From Simmondsia chinensis (Eukaryota > Streptophyta > Magnoliopsida > Caryophyllales > Simmondsiaceae), in contig JAGTTD010000008.1 in assembly GCA_018398585.1 (NCBI GenBank), positions 1,562,501 to 1,626,500 on the forward strand: DNA of 64,000 bases, written 5' to 3'. The position numbers and the translations under genes were made by a program. Of the stretch, positions 47,150-57,040 are shown piece after piece. Every line of letters starts with the position of its first letter. Position 1 is the stretch's first letter. The notes below the pieces were generated by a model that saw only the letters and a list, made by a program, of their open reading frames with translations, did not search any database and had not been told where the DNA came from.

Positions 47150-47792
47150 CATTACTACTTTCTTGTCATTTTTGTCAAACATCATGACCTTTAAAAGATA
47201 TTCTTGCCCAATTATGTGAACGTGAACGTACAAAAGCATCGGCTACGTCATATGTGAGTGGAATGACGTAGTAATAAGAAAGATGATATAGCAAATAACG
47301 TGGCGATCTAAGAGATGACGTCAAGGTTCTTGTTTTCCCCCCCTAAAATATGTTACCTTTTTAGTACTCTTTCCGAACATGTCGCTCTTTTAGGAAGTTC
47401 TGTGCAAGGGGCTGATATTTTATAGCATTTTTACCATTATACCAAGACCCCATTGGTGCCCCGAGGCTACTTGCCACAGAATGTTTACTCATGTCTTCTT
47501 TTACTCCGGTGCTAACCAATCAAATTCTTCACCATTGCAGCACGAGTTGCATGAAAGAATGAGACCCTGGATATCGAAGAAGATAGCTGAGTTTCTAGGC
47601 GAAGAAGAAGAATCATTCGTGGACTACATCATCTCGAGTTTCAGAAACCATGTCAAGGCAGCACAGATGCTCGAGCTGCTTCAGTCGATCTTGGACGAGG
47701 AAGCCGAAATGTTTGTCTTGAAGATGTGGAGAATGCTCATCTTTGAAATCAAGAAAGTCGAGACGGGTCTGGCCTCAAGGCCAAAAGCATGA
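39009..47792 (+). CDS. RBM25: RBM25-like splicing factor (RRM, RE/ER-rich, PWI), 7 exons
   Basis: Exons: 39009-39390, 42155-42387, 42517-42669, 43411-43846, 44261-44926, 45465-46057, 47541-47792. They join in phase to 904 aa, close to Arabidopsis RBM25 (about 900 aa). The N terminus is Pro/Asn/Gln-rich. One RRM spans about residues 186-260, with RNP2-like VYVGKI and RNP1 RGFGFCEF, across exons 2-3. An acidic/Lys linker follows, then a long Arg/Glu-rich coiled-coil-like region (exon 5) and a second RD/RE stretch in exon 6. The C-terminal PWI domain includes RMRPWISKKIAEFLG in exon 7. By family knowledge it is a nuclear factor controlling splice-site choice; the plant protein is linked to ABA and stress splicing. 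The ATG follows a leader ending AAACCCTAGCC. A probable 3'-UTR intron (47795-47985) starts two bases after the stop. Introns carry a TRIM, several MITEs and SINEs. Confidence 0.94.
39731..40003 (+). mobile_element. TRIM mini LTR retrotransposon
   Basis: The left LTR, about 39731-39800, runs from ATTAGAGTATAAAACTATTA to GTTGATTCACTGGCA. A decayed primer site (CGGTGTTAGAGCC) follows. The right LTR, about 39932-40003, runs from ATTAGATTATAAAACCATTC to TTAGTTTCTTGACA. Both hold CTTAAGCTTTTGGGA. The interior is about 130 bp and non-coding. It lies in intron 1 of the RBM25-like gene. Confidence 0.65.
40030..40412. mobile_element. MITE with terminal inverted repeats (family of 26049)
   Basis: Left GAGTTATTGACTCCATTGGTCC is mirrored by GGGACCAACATAGTAAATAACTC at the right. 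Internal AAGTTTGTTCAAATTGGTCTC is mirrored by GAGACAAATTTGGACAAACTT. It lies in intron 1 of the RBM25-like gene, and a partial relative begins at about 39495. Confidence 0.65.
40413..42154. other. Remainder of RBM25 intron 1
   Basis: No TE ends or exon candidates recognised here. It ends at the acceptor TTATACAG before exon 2. Confidence 0.5.
42890..43170. mobile_element. MITE-like repeat (family of 24115 and 25200)
   Basis: CAGAAGCACTTTTTATAGAA at the left is mirrored by AAAATGCTTTTTCC plus CTTTTCAGATAGCAGCTTGG at the right, ending GCCAAACAGGCAC. It lies in intron 3 of the RBM25-like gene. Confidence 0.55.
43965..44180. mobile_element. MITE-like inverted repeat
   Basis: Left GCTTGTTTGGTGTCATTTTT plus CAGTTTTTAGTTTTTGAG is mirrored by CAAAAATTGAAAATTAAAAA plus GGAAATGATGCCCCAGTTG. 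It resembles common plant MITEs with imperfect terminal repeats. It lies in intron 4 of the RBM25-like gene. Confidence 0.5.
44962..45106 (+). mobile_element. tRNA-like SINE candidate
   Basis: ATAGCTCAAGGGGGCGG resembles an A box and GGGGTCAAATCCTGC a B box. The element ends in GTAAAAAAA. TATTTGTTTTT occurs on both sides (44951-44961 and 45107-45117), although that motif is simple enough to recur by chance. It lies in intron 5 of the RBM25-like gene. Confidence 0.55.
46610..46840. mobile_element. MITE-like repeat (family of 14560), continued after the SINE
   Basis: GAAAGGCAACACGTTTTCGG, AGAAGGGCAACTTTTCC and TAGGTTACGATACG resemble the repeats at 14560 and 20070. Related blocks resume at about 47140-47440 (AATAAACATTACTAC, ATGTTACCTTTTTAG), so the SINE at 46859 may have split one element. 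Confidence 0.4.
46859..47082 (-). mobile_element. 5S rRNA-derived SINE, full length, reverse, perfect TSD
   Basis: In reverse it reads ACATGCTGTCACCGGATCCC, ACTCCGAAGTTAAGCTTGCT, TGGGCGAGAGTAGTACCAGG and ATGGGTGACCTCCTGGGAAG, then the body GGAAACAGCCTCTCTTCAGG, GCTGCGTACATCCGCCCCTC, GCCCTTGTGGCACTGGGTAT, ending GTTCCTTTTCC. A perfect 18-bp duplication, TTGGTGCATTTTCATAAA, is at 46841-46858 and 47083-47100. It lies in intron 6 of the RBM25-like gene and is one of the youngest-looking copies. Confidence 0.93.
47098..47149. repeat. (AAT)n microsatellite
   Basis: About 17 AAT units start inside the right-hand target-site duplicate of the SINE at 46859. On the minus strand this is immediately upstream of the SINE's 5' end. 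Confidence 0.9.
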
Positions 47793-47794
47793 AG

Positions 47795-47985
47795 GTATAA
47801 TTTGTCACTTTAACTCTTAAATTATTGATTATACCTTAACATGTTGTGCTTATACTACGACAATTATTGTCAATTTCTTTACTTCTGTAAGGTAGCGAAA
47901 TGTTGACTGAAAGTTTCATGTACGACCGAGTAATACACGTGCATATTAGAGCCCTTTTAATTTCCATGCTGAATTTTGCAAACAG
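47795..47985 (+). other. Probable 3'-UTR intron of RBM25
   Basis: GAAG/GTATAATTTG begins two bases after the TGA at 47790-47792, and TTTTGCAAACAG/GGTCTG lies at 47974-47990. Both match plant splice consensus. If spliced, the exon junction lies within about 5 nt of the stop codon, too close to trigger decay by the usual 50-nt rule. Confidence 0.5.
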
Positions 47986-48531
47986 GGTCTGTAGTTGAAG
48001 CTCTTGACGGAGAATTTGGCGTCTTTCTGGTCAGTAATGAAAGCAATTGTCTCTCTCGTTTGACGGGTATGTAGATCTTGAACTAGCTCTCCCTAGCAAA
48101 TGATACTTTAGGAGATGATTTTACTTAGGGGGAGCATGGGTAATTGGGTATCTGATGATTCTGAAATTAATGATGTTGTTACATGTTCTGAAATCTCTGC
48201 ATTTTTTCAAACTGTCAGTTCTCTGGAGCAATGAAATTCAATTTTTCGACCGTTTTAAAGTATTATGTGGTGTACACGAGTTGAACTCATAAGGCTCGAG
48301 GCTGAGCTCGCCAGCATTTTAATTGGGAAGGTTTTGAGTTCAGCTTGATTTAAGTTGGGCTGGTCTAGGTTCACTAACTTGTTTATGCACATTAGAACGC
48401 GTGTTTTTGTTCTAGAAAGCATTTTCCCCCCCCAAATTTTAAGCATGTTTGACCTATAAAAAGCAGTGCTTTTAAATAGGTGAATAAACCTTTTTCCGCT
48501 TTTAAGACCAAGTGTATATATATATATATAT

Positions 48532-48760
48532 GGGTAAATATCAAATGAGAGTATTTGACTACGGTGAGATATGTGAGCTTAAATTTCAGCCATTGAATTT
48601 AAAATGAAGGGCTGAGATTACACATATAAAAATGTCCTAAAAACTCTCTCTCTCCTCCTCTTTATATATACAATTTTAGCCCTTCATTTTAAATTAAAGG
48701 GCTGAGAGTTAAGCTCTCATATCTCACCATAGTCAAATGTTCTCATTTGATATTCACTCA
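48532..48760. mobile_element. Fold-back MITE in a TA-rich target
   Basis: The left arm (ATATCAAATGAGAGTATTTG, ACTACGGTGAGATATGTGAG, AAAATGAAGGGCTGAGA) is mirrored by the right arm (GCCCTTCATTTTAAATTAAAG, CTCATATCTCACCATAGTCA, TTCTCATTTGATATTCAC). The arms are about 85-90 bp with few mismatches. (TA)n runs lie on both sides, fitting insertion into a TA target. Confidence 0.75.
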
Positions 48761-49846
48761 TATATATATATATAGACGCACACACACATATAGCTTCAAA
48801 AACAAAAAAAAACCCCTTACAAATAAAAGCACTTACAAAATCTCCTCACATTTAAAAATTTATCACTTAACCCCCATGTAATTTATTTTTAACTATTTTG
48901 TCCCTAATGTTTACTTCTGTTTTTAGAGGGGGTTTTATATTATTAGATAAAAATTAAAAATTTTATATTTTTAGCAAAAGAATTAAAAAAAATTTCTATA
49001 TTTATAAAAATATAATTATTTTAATTAATTATAGTACTATAAGTTTAGAAGATAAAATGTATTTTTAAAATTTTTTATAAAAAATATTATGAGATAAAAT
49101 ATAATATTTTTTTTGTTAATATTATAATGTTATTATTATAATTAATTAAAATAATAATTTTATAAATATAGAATACCTCTCTTTTTAAAAACTAAAAAAA
49201 AAAAAATCCTTATTTTTTTCAAAAATATAAAACTCCTACCTAAAAATAAAATTAAATACTTAACTATTTTATTTTGAGGGGCAGAATAGTCAAAAAGAGT
49301 TGTTTGAAGTAAAGTGAAAAATTTTTAAAAGTGAGGGGGTTTGGTAAGTGGCTTTATATATGTGAGGGTAGTTTTCTGTTATTGAAGTAAAAGTTAGGGA
49401 AATTTTCTGATATATATATATCTCGGTAAGGTCTTTTTGGGGGGCGGATCCCCATAAGTTCCTTATAAACGGGAAGCCACTTTTTAAAGTAAAGATACCC
49501 TTATTAAAAGTATTTTTTACAAAAATAGTACTTGAAAAAGACTGCTTGGCTAAATCGACTTGTAGGTTGATGCTTTCGAGCTAGTTTATGTTCGAGCAGC
49601 ACCAGCTTTTGCTTGACTCGCTTAGTAAAAGACGCGTACAATACGTGTATTGAACTCGTATGTATTTTCTCATTTAAAAAAGAGAGGTGGTTTTATGTGC
49701 AATTGTCAATAATAGGGTGAAATATACTTTTTTTTAATGTTATGTGTATAATACACGGCTTGAGATACGTTGATATATTTTCTTCATTTAGAAAAACTGG
49801 ATAATTTGAAATAATCATAATTATTATACTTAAATTAAGTATTCGC
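48761..49846. other. AT-rich intergenic stretch
   Basis: Long AT-rich low-complexity sequence with a GAAGCCACTTTTTAAAG fragment at 49470-49560 that resembles the MITE family at 24115. No gene seen. Confidence 0.45.
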
Positions 49847-49856
49847 ATACATTCTG

Positions 49857-50545
49857 TTCCTCGGAAACAGTCTCTCGTTAGGGTCTTACCTTGATGGGGT
49901 AAGTAGGGATGGCAATGGGGCGGGTACGGGGGGATATCTCCTCCATACCCGTACACGCCACCCAAATCCTATACCCGTACCCGCCCCACTACCCGTCACG
50001 GGTATGAAGTGGATACCCGTACCCGCTCCGGCGGGTACAAACTCATACCCGTAGCCGCCCCATTACCCGCGGGTATCCAACGGATATGCATTACCCGCCC
50101 CGTACCCTCTCTAATGTGCGTAAAAAACGATTATCTATACCGAGTCATATTAGTTATTTAATACTACTTTTAAAAACTTATTATATTTTTTATAACATTG
50201 ATAAAAAATTTGGGTTATTGAATTTAAATACGTATTTTTTTAATTTGAAAGTTAATTATGTACAAAATAAAGAAGGTATGACAGGTATGAGGTGGAGCGG
50301 GGCGGGTACAAAACTATACCCGTACTCGCCCCATACCCGTGATGCATATAGAGCGGGTACACCGAACCCGTACCCACTACCCGCCCCACTTATACATGTA
50401 TCTGTCCCAAACGGGGCGGGTACCCGCGTGTAGCGGGTTTTACCCACTCCATTGCCATCCCTAGGGGTAAGGCTGTGTACATCCTACCCCTCCCAGACCC
50501 TGCGCAAGCGGGAGTCCTTGAAGCACTGGGATTATTGTTGATTTG
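49857..50545 (+). mobile_element. SINE 3'-body copy split by a hAT MITE
   Basis: The left part TTCCTCGGAAACAGTCTCTC, GTTAGGGTCTTACC is continued after the MITE by GGTAAGGCTGTGTACATCC, ACCCCTCCCAGACCCTGC and GGGAGTCCTTGAAGCACTGG to ATTATTGTTG. The candidate duplication is ATACATTCTG / ATACATTTTG (49847-49856, 50546-50555). The two halves join cleanly when 49904-50471 is removed. Confidence 0.8.
49904..50463. mobile_element. hAT-type MITE, 560 bp, 8-bp TSD
   Basis: Perfect 15-bp terminal inverted repeats (TAGGGATGGCAATGG at the left, CCATTGCCATCCCTA at the right), extending to about 24 bp with mismatches. The 8-bp duplication GGGGTAAG is at 49896-49903 and 50464-50471. Repeated ACCCGTACCCGCCCC motifs make it GC-rich near both ends. 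No transposase. Confidence 0.92.
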
Positions 50546-50848
50546 ATACATTTTGCTAAATTTGTCATTTCATTCTCAAATTATTATACCTTAAGCTTAT
50601 TATGTATGTTGCCTACTGCTATTATAGCTAATACTAAATGTTGACTCGATAGAATTGTACCGTTTTTCACTTTTGTATTTTAAAAGAACGAGTTTTTTAA
50701 GATGTACATGTAGCCGGATATAATTCTTTTATAAGTTAACGAGTTTTTTATTGGAATTTTTATGTATGAAACTGTATAACAAAAATATATTCCAAGTTTC
50801 TTTTAGTTTTGCTTAGTGCATTTTACTATGTTATTAACATCCTTTGTC

Positions 50849-51085
50849 TATCAAAGAGAGCACCAACACGCCGTCACCGGATTTTATTAGAACTCCGAAG
50901 TTAAGCGTGCTTGGGCGAGAGTAGTACCAGGATAGGTGACCTTCTGAGAAGTCCTCTTCCTCAGGTTGGGGGTGCTGGGAAACAGCCTCTCTTCAGGTTA
51001 ACACCCTGAAAAGGAAGGTTGCGTACATCCGCCCCCCAGACCCTGCGTAGGCGGGAGCCCTTGAGGCACTGAGTATGTTCCTTTT
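50849..51085 (+). mobile_element. 5S rRNA-derived SINE, full length, perfect TSD
   Basis: TATCAAAGAGAGCACCAACA, CGTCACCGGATTTTATTAG, ACTCCGAAGTTAAGCGTGCT, TGGGCGAGAGTAGTACCAGG, then GGGAAACAGCCTCTCTTCAG, GGTTGCGTACATCCGCCCCC, GGGAGCCCTTGAGGCACTGA and GTATGTTCCTTT. A perfect 18-bp duplication, TTATTAACATCCTTTGTC, is at 50831-50848 and 51086-51103. It shares the GTATGTTCCTTT tail with the copy at 46859. Confidence 0.93.
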
Positions 51086-51234
51086 TTATTAACATCCTTT
51101 GTCGGAAAGATGAACATCATCCAAAGAAGCAAATAGGTAAGCAAATACTTATAGCAACTAACCAATGAGATTGACTTTGTTTTCTTTTGGTTCTTATTTC
51201 TAATAAGTTTTAGCATAATTTTATAGTAATAATT

Positions 51235-51612
51235 GGGGTTATTAACGTTAAAGGTTTTAATATTTTTTTATTATGTTAATTTGGTTCTTGTACTTTTAAT
51301 TGTATCAATTTAGTTCCCGAACAATTTAAAATGTGTCAATTTAATTCTTTGGTCATATTTAAGTTATGTTAATGACATAATTTTGAACGGTAAAATTACG
51401 TTAAGTGCAAGTAACTTATCGTAAATTTATTCATTTACTCGATTTAACCCAATTCGTGGTTGAACTATTGAAAATTGTATTAAAATTTTAACATAATTTT
51501 TTATTTAAAGATTCAATTGACATTTTTTGAATTCTGTATGGACTAAATTGATACAATTAAGAGTATAAGGACTAAATTGACATAATTAATAAAGTATAAG
51601 GGTTTTCGGCAT
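51235..51612. mobile_element. TIR MITE, uninterrupted copy
   Basis: Left GGGTTATTAACGTTAAAGGT is mirrored by the right end CTTTTCGGCATAAATAACCC-like sequence (GTATAAGGGTTTTCGGCATA). Internal AATTTGGTTCTTGTACTTTT is mirrored by AAGAGTATAAGGACTAAATT. It is the family that is split by a SINE at 38285-38800 and is also found at 10236-10585. Confidence 0.65.
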
Positions 51613-51838
51613 AAATAACCCTAATAATTATTATAGTGAATTTTTTTGTAAAGATATGTTTTCATTGTAATCGTACTTTATATATCTGACTTAAACTTTA
51701 ACACAAGCGGAGAAAGTTGAAACCCTTATAAATTTATAGGTAAAATTATTTTTTTAGTTGAAAAGATTAATATTGTAATGAAAAAATGCTTTTGACTAAA
51801 AAATATTCAAAGTATTGGTTTATCAAACGGAGCTGTGG

Positions 51839-54800
51839 AGTTGTGTTTTTGGGATTGTGTTTTGTGGGAGGGGAATCTTTATGCTTGGCTTTTGACTTTT
51901 GGTAAGACTAGATGTTATGCTAATTTTCTCAATGTATGGATTTATGTTCTCTCTGTGTAAATATTTTTGTGCCTCACGGGCATGTGGTTATGTTGTTTTA
52001 AGAAAATATGACTGTAATTTTCTCCGGATGTTTGCAAGTACGGTTTTTTGGATGCTCCGCACCAAGTGTCACTATGCTAATTTTTGCCATGAAATTTTTG
52101 TAATGCCAAGCTGTGAGCTTTTTTTGTCTTCCTCTTTCTTTTGGGTTCTGCTTTATGTTTCGGCTTTTTTCCCTTTTATGTTGTTTGGAGCGAGCTTCGG
52201 GCTCTTGGTCGCCCTTAAGGGCATGGTTGGTAGCTTTGAGCTACGAGTGAGATTTGGAATGTAATGGGACCTGATTTCATTCTCTTATCATTATGAAAAT
52301 CCTGTGTTGGAACATTAGATGTGTAGCTCGTAGGGCCGCCCAACAAGAACTAGAAGGGCTGTCGAAAAAATTTAGACCCGAAATGATTGCTATTCTTGAA
52401 CCCCTAGCCAAAGAACAGGTCATAGACAGATTTCAACCACGGTTGGGATTGGATAAGAGCTACTATTTCCCTCCTGTTAATCATGTTGGGGGAATATGGC
52501 TCTCATGGAACTCATCCTAATGCCAGGTCGATATATTGTATTGTGATCATCGAATAGCACACACCATGGTGCTAGATAAAAATAATGCTAAACATGGAGT
52601 AGTTTCCTTTGTCTATGTTCCCGCTAAAGAAAATGAAAAAGACTCGTTCTGGAATATGCTATCAGGCCTAGGCCATTTTAATAACAATCCATGGTGTCTG
52701 ATTGGCGATTTTAACGAGCTTAAGGCTCCAGTCAATAAACAAGGGGGCCCTCCTGCTAATGCTAGGAGGTTTGTACGGCTTAATAGCCTCTGCTCCCACT
52801 TTGGGCTAAATGACATCTCATGGACGGGCCAATAGCTCACATGGGCAAGGACTGCAAATGGTATCTATGTTCAGGAAAAGCTGGACCGGGCCTTGGTCAA
52901 CCAAGCTTGGTTCCATCTCTTCCCAAAATCATTTGTTTATAATGGTTTTGGCCCAGTTTCAGACCACTCCCCGCTGTTCTTATGCACGGAGGAGGAGGGT
53001 CTTTCCAAAGCTACCCCTTTCCACTTCCAGGCGGGATGGGCAAAGTTCAAAGCAACTGAGAACATTATTCAGCAAGCCTAGGCAACAAGGGTGAGAGGGT
53101 CGAGGATGTTTGAAGTTGCCCAGAAACTTAAACTCATAAAAAAGGGCCTCAAAGAAAACAAGGAGATAATGGTAGGAAGACTAAAACTAATGTGGAAAAA
53201 AATGAAAGGAAGGTCCGTGAGACTCAGGAGAAGCTGGAAGCTGACCCTGGTAGCCAACGGCTAAACCTGAGGCTCAAACAACTCATTATGCAACGCGAAA
53301 GACTTCTTTTCTTCAACCATAAGTATTGGGCCAAGTACTGGAGCAAAGAATGGCTCACTAAAGGTGATAGGAATTCTAGCTTCTTCCATGCGTCTGTACA
53401 AGCAAGGAGAAGAAGAATATGTATAATGGAAATCAAAAGCGACATAGGAGTAACTCTCACGAATAAATGCGCGATAGGGGACGCCTTTATCTAGGAGTTT
53501 AAATCCAGATTTAGATCTAGCGGCACAAGGAACAGATTTTCATCCCTTGCTACTGTGTGTAGAAGGGTTACGGAAGCAGATAATAAGTCTCTCATCACCG
53601 AGATCACGGACGACGAAATTAGAGAGGCGGTGTTTGACATGAATCCCCATAAAACACCGGGGCCGGATGGGTTCTCGGCCTTCTTCTTCCAGACTTACTG
53701 GGGGATGGTAGGGAAGGACATTTGCAATGCTATTAGAGCCACCCTCAGGGGTGGTTCCCTCTTGCATGAGATTAACCACACGTTCATCACACTAATCCCA
53801 AAGGTGGAGTCCCCCCGAACTATCAACCATTTTCGGCCTATTAGTTTGTGTAACGTATTATATAAGATTATAGCTAAGGTTCTTGTCAATAGAATGAAGC
53901 CGCTTATGAATAAAATTGTGTCTCAGTGGCAGGCTGCCTTTGTTCCTGGGAGAAACATCCAGGACAATATTCTGATCGCCCATGAGATCATGGCATCCTT
54001 CAAGGAAAAACAGGGTAAATCGAGCTGGACTGCTGCGAAACTGGACATGGAAAAGGCGTATGATAGAGTTGAGTGGGCCTTCTTGAATCAAGCTCTCCAA
54101 CAGCTTGGATTCCATGAAAAATGGATCGGATGGGTAATGAATTGTGTCTCTTCGACCGCCTTTTCGGTTCTTATTGATGACAAACCGATGGGGTGGTTCG
54201 CCCCGTCCAGAGGCCTTCGCCAAGGTGACCCCCTATCTCCGTTCTTGTTTATTCTTTGCCTAGAAGTGTTAGCTTCTAACCTGCAGGTACAGAGCAAGGA
54301 GAAGAAATCGGGGATTGGGATCAAAATTGCGAGAGGTGCAACAGTAATCCCTTGCCTCTTTTTTGCAGATGATTGCCTCCTTTTCTGTGAGGCCACGGTA
54401 GAAGCGGCCCAGAGACTTCATAAGACGATTAACCAGTTTTGTGAGGACTCCGGACTACAGGTGAGCAGGGCAAAATCTGCATCCATCTTCTTGGCCAATA
54501 TGGACCGGCAGCAAGCACGGCGCATCTGTGATATTCTAGGAATACCAGGTATCATCGCTCTAGGAAGGTACCTAGGGTGCAACTTTGGGACGAGAAGATT
54601 CATGTCCCATGTAGCGCGTGACCTAGTTCCCAAAATGGAAAACAAAGTTTCTCGATGGAGAGCTCGTAAGCTCTCAATGGCAGGCAGAGCAACACTAATT
54701 CAGTCATCGATTGAGTCCCTGCCTAGTCATGTCATGCTGTGTTTTAAGTTACCAAAGAGGGTCTGCAAGCAGGGGGATAGAATTAGTAGACAATTCTTCT

Positions 54801-56454
54801 GGAACAACGATGGAAGGAACGGGCTCAACCTGGCTGCATGGAGTAAGATTTGCAGACCCAGGGGAGCCGGAGGGTTGGGGTTGCGAAGAATGGAAGCTGT
54901 GAATCAGGCCTTCTTGTGCAAGCTTGGCTGGAGAATCCTGATGAACGAAGACAACCTGTGGGTTAAGGTCATTAAGGAAAGATATCTAAGACGAGACAAC
55001 CTGTTGGAGTACAAAGGAAAGGGGACAGACTCCCCTGCCTGGAAGGGCATTTTGGCGATCAGACCTCTCCTACAGAAAGGCCTGAAATGGAGGGTCGGCA
55101 ATGGGACTAGGATCAATTTTTGGAAGGATTGGTGGGCCTCTAAGGGGCCACTACTAGGAGAACACAGGGGGGATCAGACTTACGTGGACCTCTCGCTCAA
55201 AGTGGCGGATTTTATATCCGACGAGGAATGAAACCGGGAAAAGCTGGAGAGTTTGGTGACCCCTGAGTGTTTAAATAACATCTTGGGTGTCCCTATTCCT
55301 AGAATCTCAATGGAGGATCAACTATGCTCGGGTTATACCAGCACGGGAGAGTTTAGTGTGAAATCTACAACATGGATGGCGCACAACCTTAACTGGAACG
55401 ATAGGAATGGATGGGAATTCAGGTGGATCTGGAATCTGAATATCCAGCAAAAGATCAAAGTCTTCCTGTGGCAAGCTTTGAACGGTTTTTTGGCAACAGG
55501 GGATCAAATGAAAAAATGTATTCCAGAGTGGAATGACCAATGCATCTGGTGTAGAGAAAATATGGAGAATATTTCGCATTTGCTCCTCAAATGCCCGCAT
55601 GCTAAGGAGGTTTGGGGTGTTGCAGTCACATCTAAGTGGATTCCCACCCCTCCGACGCGAACAAGACTTGAAGAGGAAATGCGAGTAAGGAAAGGCAAGA
55701 GTAGTATGAAAATGTTCGCTGTGCTCTGCTGGCACATTTGGAAGGATAGAAACTCAGCAATCGTTAGAGGGGAAAAGCCCACTCCAATTCAGACTGTGAA
55801 CCGAGCCAAGACCATGGCTATGGAATGGCACTGTAGGACTGTTTTAGATGACGAAGATACGGCCAATGTTATCAGACCTAACAACTTCAAGAGGCAGGAC
55901 AGATGGGTGACCTGGTCCCCCCCGGATCCAGGCTGGGTTAAAGTTAACTTCGATGGATCCATACGAGCCTCGCAAGCCGCGTCTGGATTCATCATTAGGA
56001 ACTCTAACAGCGACATCATCAGCAGTGGAACAAGAAGACTTGGTAACGCCCCAATCATAGTAGCTGAAGCTCTCGCTGCTCGTGACGGCCTTTCCTTGGC
56101 TATTTCTAAAGGAGCGACCCAGGTTGTCCTGGAAGGTCACAACGAAGTCGTAATCAGAACTCTACAAGGCAATTATATGTGCCCTAGTGACATCCGAGTC
56201 GTTAGGGATGAGATCAAGACGCTCTGCAAGAAGCTTAGTCAAATTAGATTCTCCCATGTGTACCGTGAAGCAAATAAATCAGCAGATTTTATGGCCAGTG
56301 AAGGATTTGGGAGATCTGGCTTCCATGTTGATCTTTTGGAGCCCTCTAGATCCCTCCTCTTCATCTCCAAAGCTGAGGCTTCGGGTCATCCCTTGATTAG
56401 GAGTGACCGCTAAAGTCGGTTTCTTTGTCTTTACCATCATAAAAAAAAAAAAAA
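51839..56454 (+). mobile_element. L1-type LINE with RNase H, 17-bp TSD
   Basis: The element ends in an A tract at 56441-56455. Flanks 51822-51838 (ATCAAACGGAGCTGTGG) and 56455-56471 (ATCAAACGAAGCTCTGG) agree at 15 of 17 positions, which defines the target-site duplication and so both element ends. The body is about 4.6 kb. The first about 450 bases have no recognisable ORF1 (no zinc-knuckle motif); the endonuclease-reverse transcriptase frame begins at 52293. It lies between the RBM25-like gene and the right-hand repeat field. Confidence 0.93.
52293..56413 (+). pseudogene. LINE ORF2: endonuclease, reverse transcriptase, RNase H; broken
   Basis: The apurinic endonuclease domain starts MKILCWNIRC and includes the GDFNE motif near 52700 and the SDHSPL motif near 52960. 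Reverse transcriptase follows, with KTPGPDGF, FRPISLCNVLYK, GLRQGDPLSPFLF and the catalytic FADD at 54362-54373. A zinc-finger-like CIWC...H...C segment follows near 55540-55590, then an RNase H domain from VNFDGS to REANKSAD. The frame is interrupted by five stops (52518, 52833, 53079, 53492, 55229) and one frameshift near 53180. The 558-codon stretch 53555-55231 is open. The third RNase H carboxylate is replaced by His (EGHNE, codon 56138-56140). It looks recently inactivated. Confidence 0.92.
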
Positions 56455-56842
56455 ATCAAACGAAGCTCTGGTCATTTAATGGGTTGGTCTCTTAAGTTAG
56501 TGATTCAATTTTTTCTTTTATTAGAATTAGTTGGTAATATTTTATTTTATAACAAAATTAATTTCTATTTAGCTATCAAAATGAGATAGAAATTTAAAGG
56601 ACGAGTGACTAATTTCGTCATAAAATAAAAATGAAGATCTATTTTAAATAAGGAAAAAGACAAAAGATTAATTTGAATAAAATACTAATTTAAATAAATT
56701 TATAAATATTAATGCCTTGTTTGCAACTAGATAAATTAGTGTAAAGGAGAGAGGATAAAATATTATCCTACCATCGTTCAGATAAAACTGTTCAAAAATT
56801 TTTAAAAAAGTTATTCTACCCCTTTTTAATTACCCCCGAAGC

Positions 56843-57040
56843 CTTGTTTGCAATTGGAAAAAGAAGAGAGGCTAAGGTAAGATTTGAGCCTTATTTGGAT
56901 ATATCAATTTAAGAAGGATAAGGATAAAAAGGGATAAATAAATTACATGTATTTGATAATTGGATAAAGGGGTAAGATTAAAGAGAGTTGTAGTTAAAAC
57001 AAAGATAAAATTATCCAAAATTTTTTAAAAATTTACCTTA
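56843..57040 (+). mobile_element. MITE-like repeat (pair of 59365-59570)
   Basis: GCCTTGTTTGCAATTGGAAA, TTATTTGGATATATCAATTT, AAGGATAAGGATAAAAAGGG and AAAATTATCCAAAATTTTTT match the reverse complement of 59365-59570 in order. A similar start (GCCTTGTTTGCAACTAG) lies at about 56713. Non-coding. Confidence 0.55.

Noticed and set aside
50086..50433. 115-codon open frame
   Set aside because: It is wholly inside the hAT MITE and made of translated ACCCGTACCC-type repeats.
51899..52264. 121-codon open frame as a host gene
   Set aside because: It lies inside the LINE boundaries set by the TSDs, has no motif, and its composition (Phe/Leu/Cys-rich) is that of AT-rich chance frames.
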